From: Wohlfahrtiimonas larvae_A
GTDB lineage: Bacteria; Pseudomonadota; Gammaproteobacteria; Cardiobacteriales; Wohlfahrtiimonadaceae
Direction: 5' to 3'
DNA: 26,577 nt
Assembly (NCBI GenBank): GCA_040394195.1
Contig: JBEBSR010000037.1
Span: 1-26,577 of the forward strand
The notes beneath the pieces were generated by a model. That model was not told the origin of the DNA, did not search any database, and saw nothing but the letters and a program-made list of their open reading frames with translations. A program made the position numbers and the translations under genes. Each line of letters starts with the position of its first letter. The first letter of the stretch is position 1. This document shows positions 1 to 7,476 of this stretch, one piece after another.

Positions 1-411
1 GCTAGATATATTGATAGTGGTTGTATTCGTATGGATGTCAAAGCAACCACTGGCAATCGTTTAAAGACAATTTTTGAAGGATTAGATCAACTCATTGGTT
101 TATATAAACCTGATCAATTGTCGATTGAACAAGTATTTGTGCATAAGAATCCTCAATCTGCATTAAAATTAGGTCAAGCACGTGGTGTTATTTTGTGTGC
201 GGGTGCTTTAGCAGGATTGGAGATTCACGAATACAGTGCCACAAGAATTAAACAAACTGTTGTGGGTAATGGTCATGCCACGAAAGATCAAGTGCAGCAC
301 ATGGTGGAGCATTTGTTAAAATTGAATGGCAAGCCACAAGCAGATGCTGCAGATGCATTAGCGGCAGCATTAACACATGGATTTCACTTACCATTGGTAG
401 GAGTTAAGTAA
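1..411 (+). CDS. ruvC: Crossover junction endodeoxyribonuclease RuvC (5'-truncated by window edge)
   Basis: RuvC is the Holliday-junction resolvase that works with the RuvAB branch-migration complex in recombinational repair. The reading frame is open from base 1, so the start codon and the first catalytic Asp lie outside the window. The ATG at 31 is internal. What remains shows the second catalytic acid in LSIEQVFVHKNPQSALKLGQ and the last two in QADAADALAAAL near the C terminus, plus the basic substrate-binding stretch RIKQTVVGNGHATKDQV. The stop codon TAA shares one base with the ruvA start (TAATG), so the two genes are translationally coupled. The identification is secure from these motifs and from the ruvA neighbour. 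Confidence 0.96.
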   Translation, partial: ARYIDSGCIRMDVKATTGNRLKTIFEGLDQLIGLYKPDQLSIEQVFVHKNPQSALKLGQARGVILCAGALAGLEIHEYSATRIKQTVVGNGHATKDQVQHMVEHLLKLNGKPQADAADALAAALTHGFHLPLVGVK

Positions 412-1010
412 TGATTGCTCGTTTAAGAGGGCAGGTTTGGGAAAAATTGCCACCCAATATTGTCGTCATTGATACAAATGGCGTAGGTTATGAAGTTGAG
501 GTTCCCATCTCAACTTTTTCTATGTTGCCAGCTGTAAAAGCTGAAGCATCTTTGTATATTCAGCAAATCGTGCGTGAAGATGCCAATCTGTTATATGGTT
601 TTTATACATTGGAAGAGAAAGAAGCTTTTCGTATTTTGATTAAAGTTTCTGGCATTGGTCCGAAAAGTGCGATTGTGATTTTGTCAGGTTTATCTGTGAC
701 TGAATTGTATGAAGTGATTGCTAATGAAGATGTGACACGATTAACGCGTGTGCCAGGCATTGGTAAGAAAACAGCTGAGCGTTTAATTGTTGAGTTGAAA
801 GACAAGATTAAGGCTATTTCCATGATCTCTTCGGGGGATTTATTGGATACAGGGCCTGTACATAATCCAGTGAATGATGCTGTGTTAGCATTGACAACGT
901 TGGGTTATAAAACAAGTGATGCTGAGAAGATGATTAAGAAGATTGCCAAGCCAAATATGGCTGTGGATGAGCTGATTAAGATCGCTTTGCAGTCTTTAAT
1001 GAAAAAGTAA
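411..1010 (+). CDS. ruvA: Holliday junction branch migration protein RuvA
   Basis: RuvA binds four-way DNA junctions as a tetramer and loads the RuvB motor. The 199-residue length is close to the family norm of about 200. The N-terminal OB-fold starts with MIARLRGQVWEKLPPNIVVI. Two helix-hairpin-helix motifs follow at about residues 76-95 (LIKVSGIGPKSAIVILSGL) and 111-130 (LTRVPGIGKKTAERLIVEL). After a variable linker, the C-terminal three-helix domain that contacts RuvB (about 153-199, NDAVLALTTLGYK) is intact. The gene overlaps the ruvC stop by one base. ruvB is not downstream; a terminator-like hairpin and a different operon follow. Confidence 0.97.
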   Translation: MIARLRGQVWEKLPPNIVVIDTNGVGYEVEVPISTFSMLPAVKAEASLYIQQIVREDANLLYGFYTLEEKEAFRILIKVSGIGPKSAIVILSGLSVTELYEVIANEDVTRLTRVPGIGKKTAERLIVELKDKIKAISMISSGDLLDTGPVHNPVNDAVLALTTLGYKTSDAEKMIKKIAKPNMAVDELIKIALQSLMKK

Positions 1011-1033
1011 ATTATCGATTTACATTTAAATTT

Positions 1034-1072
1034 AGTGCTATTCTTTTGCGCAAAAATAGAGTAGCACTTTAT
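1034..1072 (+). terminator. Probable terminator after ruvCA
   Basis: AGTGCTA at 1034-1040 pairs with TAGCACT at 1062-1068, and pairing continues inward with one wobble for about 11 bp before a U-rich/A-rich apex. The 3' side runs into TTTATT. It lies between ruvA and the next operon. The T-run is short, so the terminator call is moderate. Confidence 0.55.
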
Positions 1073-1091
1073 TGGATATATAAGGATTAGT

Positions 1092-1694
1092 ATGAAAAAT
1101 ATGAGAGGAATGCTTTTGTTATCTTTGATGACGCTTCCTGTTTTTGGTGCGAGCTATGCTGAAGATGCCGTTGAAACAGCAGAACAAAAGCCTGCTGAAG
1201 TTCAAGTAGCTGAAGAAGTAAAAGTTGTAGAAAAACCTATCGTTGAGAAGAAAATATATGGCCATGACGAGATGGTGATCTTGCCGCAGTTGGGCAATAT
1301 GTCTTTGCATGCCAAGTTAGATACAGGTGCAAAAACAGCATCTTTAAATGCTTTAGATTTAAAGATTTTCACAAAAAATAAAGAAAAGTGGGTGCGCTTT
1401 CAAGTGGAAAATGGTAAAAAATACTATGAGTTTCCAATTAAGCGTATGAGCCGTATTAAGAAACGTAGTGGTGAAATAGATTCGCCGAATGATGAAACAT
1501 CCGCAGAGCGCCCTGTGATTGAACTTGAAGTTTGCATGGGGGATCAAAAGAAAAAGCTAGAAGTGAATTTGACTGATCGTGCACATTTTACATTTCCAAT
1601 TTTAATTGGCAAAATTGGTTTAACAAAATTGAAAGCGATTATCGATCCGTCAGCATCTAAGCTTTCCACTCCTATTTGTCCAACAACGAAATAA
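1092..1694 (+). CDS. Periplasmic retropepsin-like protein (putative ATP-dependent zinc protease / RimK-LysX family)
   Basis: A 200-residue secreted protein. A signal peptide covers residues 1-23 (hydrophobic core MLLLSLMTLPVFG, cleavage after SYA). A Glu/Ala/Val-rich linker runs to about residue 54, followed by a compact domain with the aspartic-protease-type motif DTGA at 77-80 in HAKLDTGAKTASL. A late segment FPILIGKIGLTKLKAIIDPS matches the family's closing strand. This family is often annotated as ATP-dependent zinc protease, but the visible motif is of the retropepsin type and I see no zinc or ATP site. The AAGGA ribosome-binding site at 1082-1086 supports this ATG. It is the first gene of a tight run with the two next proteins and cca. 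Substrate unknown. Confidence 0.85.
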   Translation: MKNMRGMLLLSLMTLPVFGASYAEDAVETAEQKPAEVQVAEEVKVVEKPIVEKKIYGHDEMVILPQLGNMSLHAKLDTGAKTASLNALDLKIFTKNKEKWVRFQVENGKKYYEFPIKRMSRIKKRSGEIDSPNDETSAERPVIELEVCMGDQKKKLEVNLTDRAHFTFPILIGKIGLTKLKAIIDPSASKLSTPICPTTK

Positions 1695-1700
1695 TTAATT

Positions 1701-3278
1701 ATGAAATCCTTAACACTTCATCTGAAGATTTTAATTGCTATCTTATTGGTAATCGGTTTAGGTTCAATTGTTTATCAAGCACTGATTTTGAAAATTCCAT
1801 TGACTGAGAATTCTCGAGGGTCAATGTGGACAATTGATACAAAGATCAGTTTTGATGTTCGTGGTTCTAAGCCAGTGACATTACGCATGTTTATTCCTTC
1901 TAAAGGCAATGGTTTAAGCACTGTTATTTTAGAAGATGACAACGTCTTGGCACGAAATTATGGTGTGACAAGAGAAACTGATGCATTAGGCAATCAGCAA
2001 TTGGTTTTGTCATCACGTAGAGCATCTGGCAATCAAACTTTGTATTACCGTTTATTAGTATCAGAAGAAGCAGGTGAGGCGGAAACTTATATTGGTCCGA
2101 AAGGCATGATTTATCGTGATCCAATTAAGTTAGAAGGTGCAGAGAAAGTTGCTGCTGATTCCATGGTGGCAAGCATTCGCGAGCAATCATCAGATACAGC
2201 GACATTCATTTCTGAAGCGATTCAAACATTGAATGATTCAAGAAATGACTATGCAAAGACCTTATTAGGCAATGATTTCTCTATACAGAATCGTGCTAAA
2301 GTATTGGAAGTTTTATTATCTCAAGCACGTATTCCTATTCAGTTTGTGCATACATTGAAATTAAGTATTGGTTCAAATCAAAAACCACAAACATTCATTC
2401 GTAGCTACATTGAAACGGATAAAGATGGTAAAGAGAAAGTGGGCGAGTGGGTTTACTTTGATTTAACATCAGGTCATCGTGGTTTAGCAAATGATCGTTT
2501 GATTTGGTGGGTTGGTAATGATCCATTATTGACAGCATCCAATGATGTTAAAGCAAGTGTGAACTTTAGCTTGGATGATCGTGAGTTAACATCAAAAGGT
2601 ATCATTTCTAATAAAGTGAACAATGCTGAAGCGAGTAGCTTCTTAACATACTCTTTGTATAGCTTGCCAATCCAAGTGCAAGAAACTTATTTAACAATGA
2701 TTGTAATTCCATTTGGTGTTTTAGCGATCCTAATCTTTAGAAACATCGTGGGTGTACAAACATTGGGTACATTTACACCAGTATTGATCGCGCTAGCATT
2801 CCGTGAAACAGGCTTTGTATTTGGCTTATTCTTATTCACTGTAATTGTGACGATTGGTTTGGCAATACGATCCTATCTTGAGCATCTGAAGCTGCAAATG
2901 CTACCACGGCTATCCGTTGTCTTAACATGTGTTGTGATTCTGATTGCTGTGATTAGTTTGATGAGCCATAAATTAGGTTTAGATCAAGGTATGTCTGTAA
3001 CATTATTCCCGATGGTTATTTTAACCATGACGATTGAACGTTTATCTGTAACGTGGGAAGAGCGTGGCGGTAGTTTCGCATTTAAAGTGGCTTTAGGCAC
3101 ATTCTTTACAGGTGCGATCGCATTCTATGTGATGAATATCGAATGGTTAACATATTTTGCATTTACATTCCCAGGTATCTTATTTGTATTGATTGCATTC
3201 ATGTTAGTGATGGGCCGTTATCGTGGTTACCGTTTAACTGAGCTTGTTCGCTTCAAAGCGTTAGTGAAGGAAGGCTAA
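1701..3278 (+). CDS. Inactive transglutaminase-like / 7TM membrane protein (UUP1-type)
   Basis: A 525-residue inner-membrane protein. A first membrane segment spans about residues 8-30. A large periplasmic part (about 31-325) contains a transglutaminase-like stretch around 195-256 (AKVLEVLLSQARIPIQFV, then EWVYFDLTSGHRG). It ends in a cluster of about seven hydrophobic segments (about 330-505) and a short basic tail. The only cysteine in the protein is Cys410, inside a membrane segment, so the catalytic Cys of a true transglutaminase is absent. This fits the family description of an inactive transglutaminase fused to seven transmembrane helices. It starts 6 bp after the retropepsin-like gene and ends 1 bp before the ATP-grasp gene. 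A scaffold or sensor role is inference. Confidence 0.85.
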   Translation: MKSLTLHLKILIAILLVIGLGSIVYQALILKIPLTENSRGSMWTIDTKISFDVRGSKPVTLRMFIPSKGNGLSTVILEDDNVLARNYGVTRETDALGNQQLVLSSRRASGNQTLYYRLLVSEEAGEAETYIGPKGMIYRDPIKLEGAEKVAADSMVASIREQSSDTATFISEAIQTLNDSRNDYAKTLLGNDFSIQNRAKVLEVLLSQARIPIQFVHTLKLSIGSNQKPQTFIRSYIETDKDGKEKVGEWVYFDLTSGHRGLANDRLIWWVGNDPLLTASNDVKASVNFSLDDRELTSKGIISNKVNNAEASSFLTYSLYSLPIQVQETYLTMIVIPFGVLAILIFRNIVGVQTLGTFTPVLIALAFRETGFVFGLFLFTVIVTIGLAIRSYLEHLKLQMLPRLSVVLTCVVILIAVISLMSHKLGLDQGMSVTLFPMVILTMTIERLSVTWEERGGSFAFKVALGTFFTGAIAFYVMNIEWLTYFAFTFPGILFVLIAFMLVMGRYRGYRLTELVRFKALVKEG

Positions 3279-3279
3279 T

Positions 3280-4257
3280 ATGTTTGGTGGTTATATTCAA
3301 ACATGGAAGTTCCTCAAAGAGCGCGGTATTATGGGGATTAATCAGCGTAATGGTGATTACATCCTCAAATATAATAATCGTAAATATTATCCTGTGGTAG
3401 ATGATAAAATTCTAACAAAGGCTAGGGCGATTGAGGAAGGGATTCATGTGCCAGAACAATATGGCATCATTGAAACTGAAAGCGAAATTACGCATAAGCT
3501 GAAAGAAATTTTGGCTGGGCATAAAGATTTTGTGATCAAACCTGCACAAGGTGCGGGTGGGGATGGAATCATTGTGATTGCCGATCGTTTTGATGAAAAT
3601 CGCTTTAAAACGATTTCTGGTAAATTGATCACAATGTCGGAAATTGAGTATCAAGTTTCTAATATTTTGACGGGCTTATATTCATTGGGTGGCATGCGTG
3701 ATCGTGCTTTGATTGAATATCGAGTCACGCCAGATCCAGTCTTTAAGTCCATCAGCTTTGAAGGTGTGCCAGATATTCGTATTATTGTGTTAATGGGGTA
3801 TCCTGTGATGGGGATGTTGCGTTTACCAACACGTCAATCAGGTGGCAAAGCTAATCTTCATCAAGGTGCTATTGGTGCGGGTATTAACTTACGCACAGGT
3901 TCTACGTTACGCGGTACATGGTTGAATGATAAGATTGATAAGCATCCTGATACGAATCATCCTATCAATGATTTGATTGTGCCTTATTGGGATGAATTTA
4001 TATCATTGGCGAGTCGTTGTTATGAATTGTCAAAACTAGGTTACATTGGTGTAGATATGGTGCTTGATCAAGATAAAGGCCCAATGATTCTTGAATTGAA
4101 TGCACGACCTGGTTTGAATATCCAGATTGCAAACGATTCAGGTTTGGCGCTCCGTAATCAGAAAGTTGAAGCTCGTTTAAAAATGTTGAAAGAGCAGGGT
4201 ATTACTGAAAACTTTGAAGAGAGAGTTGCATTCTCTAAAGCAGAATTTGGATTTTAA
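3280..4257 (+). CDS. Alpha-L-glutamate ligase-like protein (ATP-grasp, RimK-related)
   Basis: A 325-residue cytoplasmic ATP-grasp protein with no signal peptide or membrane segment. The nucleotide-binding loop is at residues 83-98 (DFVIKPAQGAGGDGII). The C-terminal metal/ATP site is clear at about 257-284 (GVDMVLDQDKGPMILELNAR), with Glu272 and Asn274 as likely Mg ligands. Relatives add glutamate or similar amino acids to a carboxylate acceptor at the cost of ATP; the acceptor here is unknown. The start lies 1 bp after the stop of the membrane protein and cca follows 5 bp after its stop. Its constant partnership with the two preceding protein types is known in many proteobacteria, but the shared pathway is not firmly established. 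Confidence 0.87.
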   Translation: MFGGYIQTWKFLKERGIMGINQRNGDYILKYNNRKYYPVVDDKILTKARAIEEGIHVPEQYGIIETESEITHKLKEILAGHKDFVIKPAQGAGGDGIIVIADRFDENRFKTISGKLITMSEIEYQVSNILTGLYSLGGMRDRALIEYRVTPDPVFKSISFEGVPDIRIIVLMGYPVMGMLRLPTRQSGGKANLHQGAIGAGINLRTGSTLRGTWLNDKIDKHPDTNHPINDLIVPYWDEFISLASRCYELSKLGYIGVDMVLDQDKGPMILELNARPGLNIQIANDSGLALRNQKVEARLKMLKEQGITENFEERVAFSKAEFGF

Positions 4258-4262
4258 AAATT

Positions 4263-5405
4263 ATGAGCTACCAAATATATAAGGTAGGCGGAGCAGTTCG
4301 TGATGAACTGCTCGGCAAAGAGGTTAAAGACATAGATTGGGTGATTGTTGGCGCAACATCCAATTTTTTGTTATCTGAGGGATATCTACAGGTAGGGAAA
4401 GATTTCCCTGTGTTTTTGCATCCTAAAACCAAAGAGGAATATGCATTGGCTCGCACAGAGCGTAAGCAAGGCCATGGTTATAGTGGTTTTGAAGTCTTTG
4501 CAACACCTGATGTAACCTTAGAAGAAGATTTACAACGCCGTGATTTAACCATCAATGCGATGGCAATGGATGAGCAAGGGAATATTATTGATCCTTATCA
4601 TGGGCAAAAAGATCTCAATAGTCGTATGCTTCGCCATGTCAGCAGTGCTTTTGAAGAAGATCCTTTACGTGTTTTACGATTAGCACGATTTTATGCGCGT
4701 TTTTATGAAGAAGGTTTTACGATTGCTGAGGAAACAAAAGTACTCGTTCATAAAATGATTAAAAGTGGCGAATTGTCACATTTAGTCGCGGAGCGTATTT
4801 GGTCAGAGACTCATAAAGCTTTAGATGAAAAGCATGGCATTCAATATTTCATTGTTTTACATGAATTAGGTGCTCTGAAGGTTATTTTTCCAGCTTTGGA
4901 TAACTGTTTTGGTGATCAGTATGCTGAGCAGTTGGATAAAGCATTTAAAGCAGTATCTTTAGCGATAGCACAGAATGCATCAATGCACATTAAGGTGGCT
5001 TTGCTGTTAAATGTTTTAGAGAGCCAGAATGATGTTAAAACTTTTGCATCACAATATCGTTTATCTGTGCAAGAAAAAGTAATGGCTGAGAAATTATTTC
5101 AGTGGAAGGGTTGGTTCGACGATATTTCTATGAAGGCAGAGAATTGGTTGGATCTGTTTTTAGGGCTAGATGCTTTTAGAAAGCCAGAACAATTTGCTGA
5201 TTTCTTGCAATGTGTAGAAATTATGCATACAGTAGATGGTTCAAGAGATGTATTTTTATCAAATAAAGCCAAGTTATTGGGTATTTATGAAAATGTATCA
5301 AAAATTGATATTAAATCATTGATTGAAAAAGCATTACCAAAGGAAATTCCACAGATTGTTAAGGCTGAAAGACTCGCTATAATAAATAATTTGATCAAAA
5401 AATGA
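4263..5405 (+). CDS. cca: CCA tRNA nucleotidyltransferase lacking a recognisable HD motif
   Basis: This enzyme adds or repairs the 3' CCA of tRNAs. The class II head is canonical: KVGGAVRDELLG (residues 7-18), the metal-binding DxD at Asp23/Asp25, the ERK segment ALARTERKQGHGYSGFE, RRD at 92-94, and EEDPLRVLRLARF at 131-143. It closely follows the Escherichia coli protein up to about residue 210. The C-terminal part (380 residues in all against 412 in E. coli) aligns with the HD phosphohydrolase region, but the expected histidine and CHDLGK are replaced by a stretch reading MHIKVALLLNVLES. Nucleotidyltransfer should be intact and phosphatase/phosphodiesterase activity lost. It is last in the operon starting at 1092 and directly precedes a tRNA cluster. 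Confidence 0.95.
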   Translation: MSYQIYKVGGAVRDELLGKEVKDIDWVIVGATSNFLLSEGYLQVGKDFPVFLHPKTKEEYALARTERKQGHGYSGFEVFATPDVTLEEDLQRRDLTINAMAMDEQGNIIDPYHGQKDLNSRMLRHVSSAFEEDPLRVLRLARFYARFYEEGFTIAEETKVLVHKMIKSGELSHLVAERIWSETHKALDEKHGIQYFIVLHELGALKVIFPALDNCFGDQYAEQLDKAFKAVSLAIAQNASMHIKVALLLNVLESQNDVKTFASQYRLSVQEKVMAEKLFQWKGWFDDISMKAENWLDLFLGLDAFRKPEQFADFLQCVEIMHTVDGSRDVFLSNKAKLLGIYENVSKIDIKSLIEKALPKEIPQIVKAERLAIINNLIKK

Positions 5406-5413
5406 TCATGTAT

Positions 5414-5442
5414 TTGACAGTGTTTCTGTTTGGCTATATAGT
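5414..5442 (+). promoter_or_regulatory. Strong sigma-70 promoter of the tRNA operon
   Basis: A perfect -35 TTGACA at 5414-5419, a 17-bp spacer, and a -10 TATAGT at 5437-5442 are followed by a G/C-rich discriminator (GGCGTCC). The predicted transcription start near 5449 lies about 20 bases before the first tRNA. The discriminator resembles those of stringently controlled stable-RNA promoters; that control is inference. Confidence 0.85.
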
Positions 5443-5469
5443 GGCGTCCTCTTTTAGAGAACAACAATT

Positions 5470-5546
5470 CGGGGCATAGCGCAGCCTGGTAGCGCAACTG
5501 GTTTGGGACCAGTGGGTCGGGGGTTCGAATCCCTCTGCCCCGACCA
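5470..5546 (+). tRNA. tRNA-Pro (TGG), copy 1
   Basis: A 77-base cloverleaf. The acceptor stem CGGGGCA pairs with TGCCCCG, the discriminator base is A, and CCA is encoded. The anticodon stem ACTGG/CCAGT encloses the loop TTTGGGA, giving anticodon TGG. The T-arm is GGGGG-TTCGAAT-CCCTC. Identical over 77 bases to the copy at 5798. Confidence 0.96.
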
Positions 5547-5576
5547 ATTTTTTAAAGAGTAAGCTTTTGTTTTAGA

Positions 5577-5653
5577 GCGCTCGTAGCTCATCTGGATAGA
5601 GCATCGGCCTTCTAAGCCGAGGGTAGCAGGTTCGAGTCCTGCCGAGCGCGCCA
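5577..5653 (+). tRNA. tRNA-Arg (TCT)
   Basis: A 77-base cloverleaf. The acceptor GCGCTCG pairs with CGAGCGC, the discriminator is G, and CCA is encoded. The anticodon stem TCGGC/GCCGA encloses CTTCTAA, giving anticodon TCT, which reads AGA/AGG. The T-arm is GCAGG-TTCGAGT-CCTGC. Confidence 0.96.
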
Positions 5654-5682
5654 TTCTCGATTACTCTTATAGCAGCACAATG

Positions 5683-5758
5683 GTGGACGTAGCTCAGTTG
5701 GTAGAGCCCTGGATTGTGATTCCAGTTGTCGCGGGTTCGATCCCCGTCGTTCACCCCA
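5683..5758 (+). tRNA. tRNA-His (GTG)
   Basis: The acceptor GTGGACG pairs with CGTTCAC (one G-T and otherwise Watson-Crick). The anticodon stem CTGGA/TCCAG encloses TTGTGAT, giving anticodon GTG. CCA is encoded at 5756-5758. The base before the acceptor (5682) is G and the discriminator is C, the G-1:C73 pair that marks histidine tRNAs. Confidence 0.96.
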
Positions 5759-5765
5759 TCTTTTC

Positions 5766-5791
5766 ATAACTCTTCAATAGTGAAGAGTTAT
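5766..5791 (+). repeat. Perfect 11-bp inverted repeat between tRNA-His and the second tRNA-Pro
   Basis: ATAACTCTTCA at 5766-5776 and TGAAGAGTTAT at 5781-5791 are exact reverse complements around the loop ATAG. It sits 7 bases after tRNA-His and 6 before tRNA-Pro copy 2. There is no long T-run after it, so a processing site or partial attenuator is more likely than a full terminator. Confidence 0.8.
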
Positions 5792-5797
5792 TCTTGT

Positions 5798-5874
5798 CGG
5801 GGCATAGCGCAGCCTGGTAGCGCAACTGGTTTGGGACCAGTGGGTCGGGGGTTCGAATCCCTCTGCCCCGACCA
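5798..5874 (+). tRNA. tRNA-Pro (TGG), copy 2
   Basis: Base-for-base identical to the tRNA at 5470-5546, including the TGG anticodon and encoded CCA. The flanking sequences of the two copies differ, so the duplicated unit appears to be only the tRNA itself. No convincing terminator follows; a 7-bp hairpin at 5910-5928 lacks a T-run. Confidence 0.96.
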
Positions 5875-5999
5875 TCTTAAAATATACTCCATTTTAACTT
5901 CAAATATCTTTATTCTGTCATAGAATAACAGCCTAGTTTTGCCTATACTAATCAAGAAACATTCTTATTCAATAAATTGTAATTTATGAGGTCGTGATT

Positions 6000-7406
6000 A
6001 TGGGGCAGACGATTGTGTCTGAGCAAACTAAAAAAGTTTTACCTTGGATTTTGGGTATTACAATTTTTATGCAGATGCTGGAAACAACCATTCTAAATAC
6101 AGCATTACCTGCCATTGCAAAAGATCTCAATGAATCTCCATTACAAATGCAAGCAGCGATTATTAGTTATACATTAACGCTCGCAATCTGTACGCCATTA
6201 AGTGGTATTATTTCTGATAAATTTGGCACAAAACATACATTTTTGTTATCCATTATCATATTCACCTTGGGTTCATTTTTATGTGCGCTATCAATGGATT
6301 TAACGCAGTTAACGTTATCTCGTATTCTGCAGGGTGTTGGCGGGGCAATGTCTATGCCTGTTGCTCGCTTATCTATTTTTAAAACCTATCCTAAATCTCA
6401 GATTCTTAAAATTATTAGTTATGCTGTAACACCTGCTTTAATTGGCCCAATGTTGGGGCCAGTGTTGGGTGGTTATTTGGTGCAGTATATGTCTTGGCAT
6501 TGGATATTCTTAATCAATATTCCGATTGGTATGATTTGTATTGGATTGGCATTTTTCTATATGCCTGATTATAGAGCAGATAAAGTCAAGATAGATTTCT
6601 TTGGCTATCTCATGTTTGCAGTTTCTATTGCATTGTTGATTTTAGGATTAGAGTTTATTGCACGTAGAGAGAATCAATTATTCTCGATGATTGTATTGTG
6701 CTTGGGTGTTTTGTTATTGGTGAGCTATTGGGTTTATGCTTATTACACAGAATCCCCTTTATATTCGCCATCATTATTTAAAATACGTACATTTGTTGTG
6801 GGAATATTTGGCAGTATCCTTGCAAGGCTTGGAATTTCATGTATTCCATTTGTGGTGCCATTATTATTACAAGTGGGGATGGGATATAGCCCTGAGATTG
6901 CTGGATGGATTTTAGTGCCATTAGCATTGGCAAACCTGATCAATAAACCGATGGTAACAACGATCATGCGTTGGTATGGTTACAAGGTAGTATTGATCGT
7001 TAATACATTCATTATTAGTATCATTATTATTGTTATGGGATTTGTTGCACCAACTGTGCATATTTCTATATTAATTGTCTTGTTATTTATGCTGGGTTTT
7101 TGTAATTCCATTCAATTTAGTGCGATGAATACATTAACAGTTGCGGATTTAACAGATGAAAATGTAAGTAGTGGTAATAGTTTGATGGTTGTGTTTCAGC
7201 AGTTATCCATGACATTGGCGATTGCATTTGCTGCAATATTTATGAATGTGTTTGCAGACTCACCAGTAACTATGTTTGTATCTAAAACAGAGCCATTTCA
7301 GGCGACAATGATTGTGATGGGTATATTTACTTTCGTTGCGACATTTATTTTTGTCATATTGCATAAAACTGATGGCGATAATATGGCGAATCGAAATAAG
7401 TCCTAG
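6000..7406 (+). CDS. MFS multidrug efflux transporter, DHA2 family (MdtD-like)
   Basis: A polytopic inner-membrane protein of 468 residues, predicted proton-driven drug exporter of the DHA2 (EmrB/QacA-like) group. Near the start, QMLETTILNTALPAIA is the DHA2 motif D1, with Glu28 where Asp is usual. Motif A is GIISDKFGTKHTF (about 69-81) and motif C is LIGPMLGPVLGGYL (about 147-160). Length and many stretches (SWHWIFLINIPIG, SSGNSL, FSAMNTLT) match E. coli MdtD from memory. A GTG at 5994 is in frame, but the ribosome-binding GAGG at 5988-5991 is only 2 bases from it and 8 bases from the ATG at 6000, so ATG is preferred. A -10-like TATACT lies at 5944-5949. No membrane-fusion partner gene is adjacent. 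Confidence 0.9.
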   Translation: MGQTIVSEQTKKVLPWILGITIFMQMLETTILNTALPAIAKDLNESPLQMQAAIISYTLTLAICTPLSGIISDKFGTKHTFLLSIIIFTLGSFLCALSMDLTQLTLSRILQGVGGAMSMPVARLSIFKTYPKSQILKIISYAVTPALIGPMLGPVLGGYLVQYMSWHWIFLINIPIGMICIGLAFFYMPDYRADKVKIDFFGYLMFAVSIALLILGLEFIARRENQLFSMIVLCLGVLLLVSYWVYAYYTESPLYSPSLFKIRTFVVGIFGSILARLGISCIPFVVPLLLQVGMGYSPEIAGWILVPLALANLINKPMVTTIMRWYGYKVVLIVNTFIISIIIIVMGFVAPTVHISILIVLLFMLGFCNSIQFSAMNTLTVADLTDENVSSGNSLMVVFQQLSMTLAIAFAAIFMNVFADSPVTMFVSKTEPFQATMIVMGIFTFVATFIFVILHKTDGDNMANRNKS

Positions 7407-7424
7407 TGCAAAATAGAAAAAGTA

Positions 7425-7457
7425 AAAAGCCCATTGAGAAAAATTCAATGGGCTTTT
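7425..7457. terminator. Bidirectional terminator between the MFS gene and gdh
   Basis: AAAAGCCCATTGA at 7425-7437 pairs perfectly over 13 bp with TCAATGGGCTTTT at 7445-7457, loop GAAAAAT. A-rich and T-rich ends on both sides let it serve both convergent genes. Confidence 0.92.
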
Positions 7458-7476
7458 GTGTTGTATAGTCTAAATG

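Noticed and set aside
5454..5754. Minus-strand open frames over the tRNA cluster that could be read as small proteins
   Set aside because: They lie antisense to well-formed tRNA genes and have the familiar composition of spurious translations of tRNA sequence; no ribosome-binding sites or family signal.
5470..5874. Two exact 77-base direct repeats, considered as a short CRISPR-like or mobile repeat
   Set aside because: Both repeats are complete tRNA-Pro genes with encoded CCA, and the spacing is filled by two other tRNAs.
5910..5928. Hairpin TTATTCT-GTCAT-AGAATAA as terminator of the tRNA operon
   Set aside because: Seven A/T-rich base pairs without a following T-run; too weak to call, and it could as well be an operator for the MFS gene.
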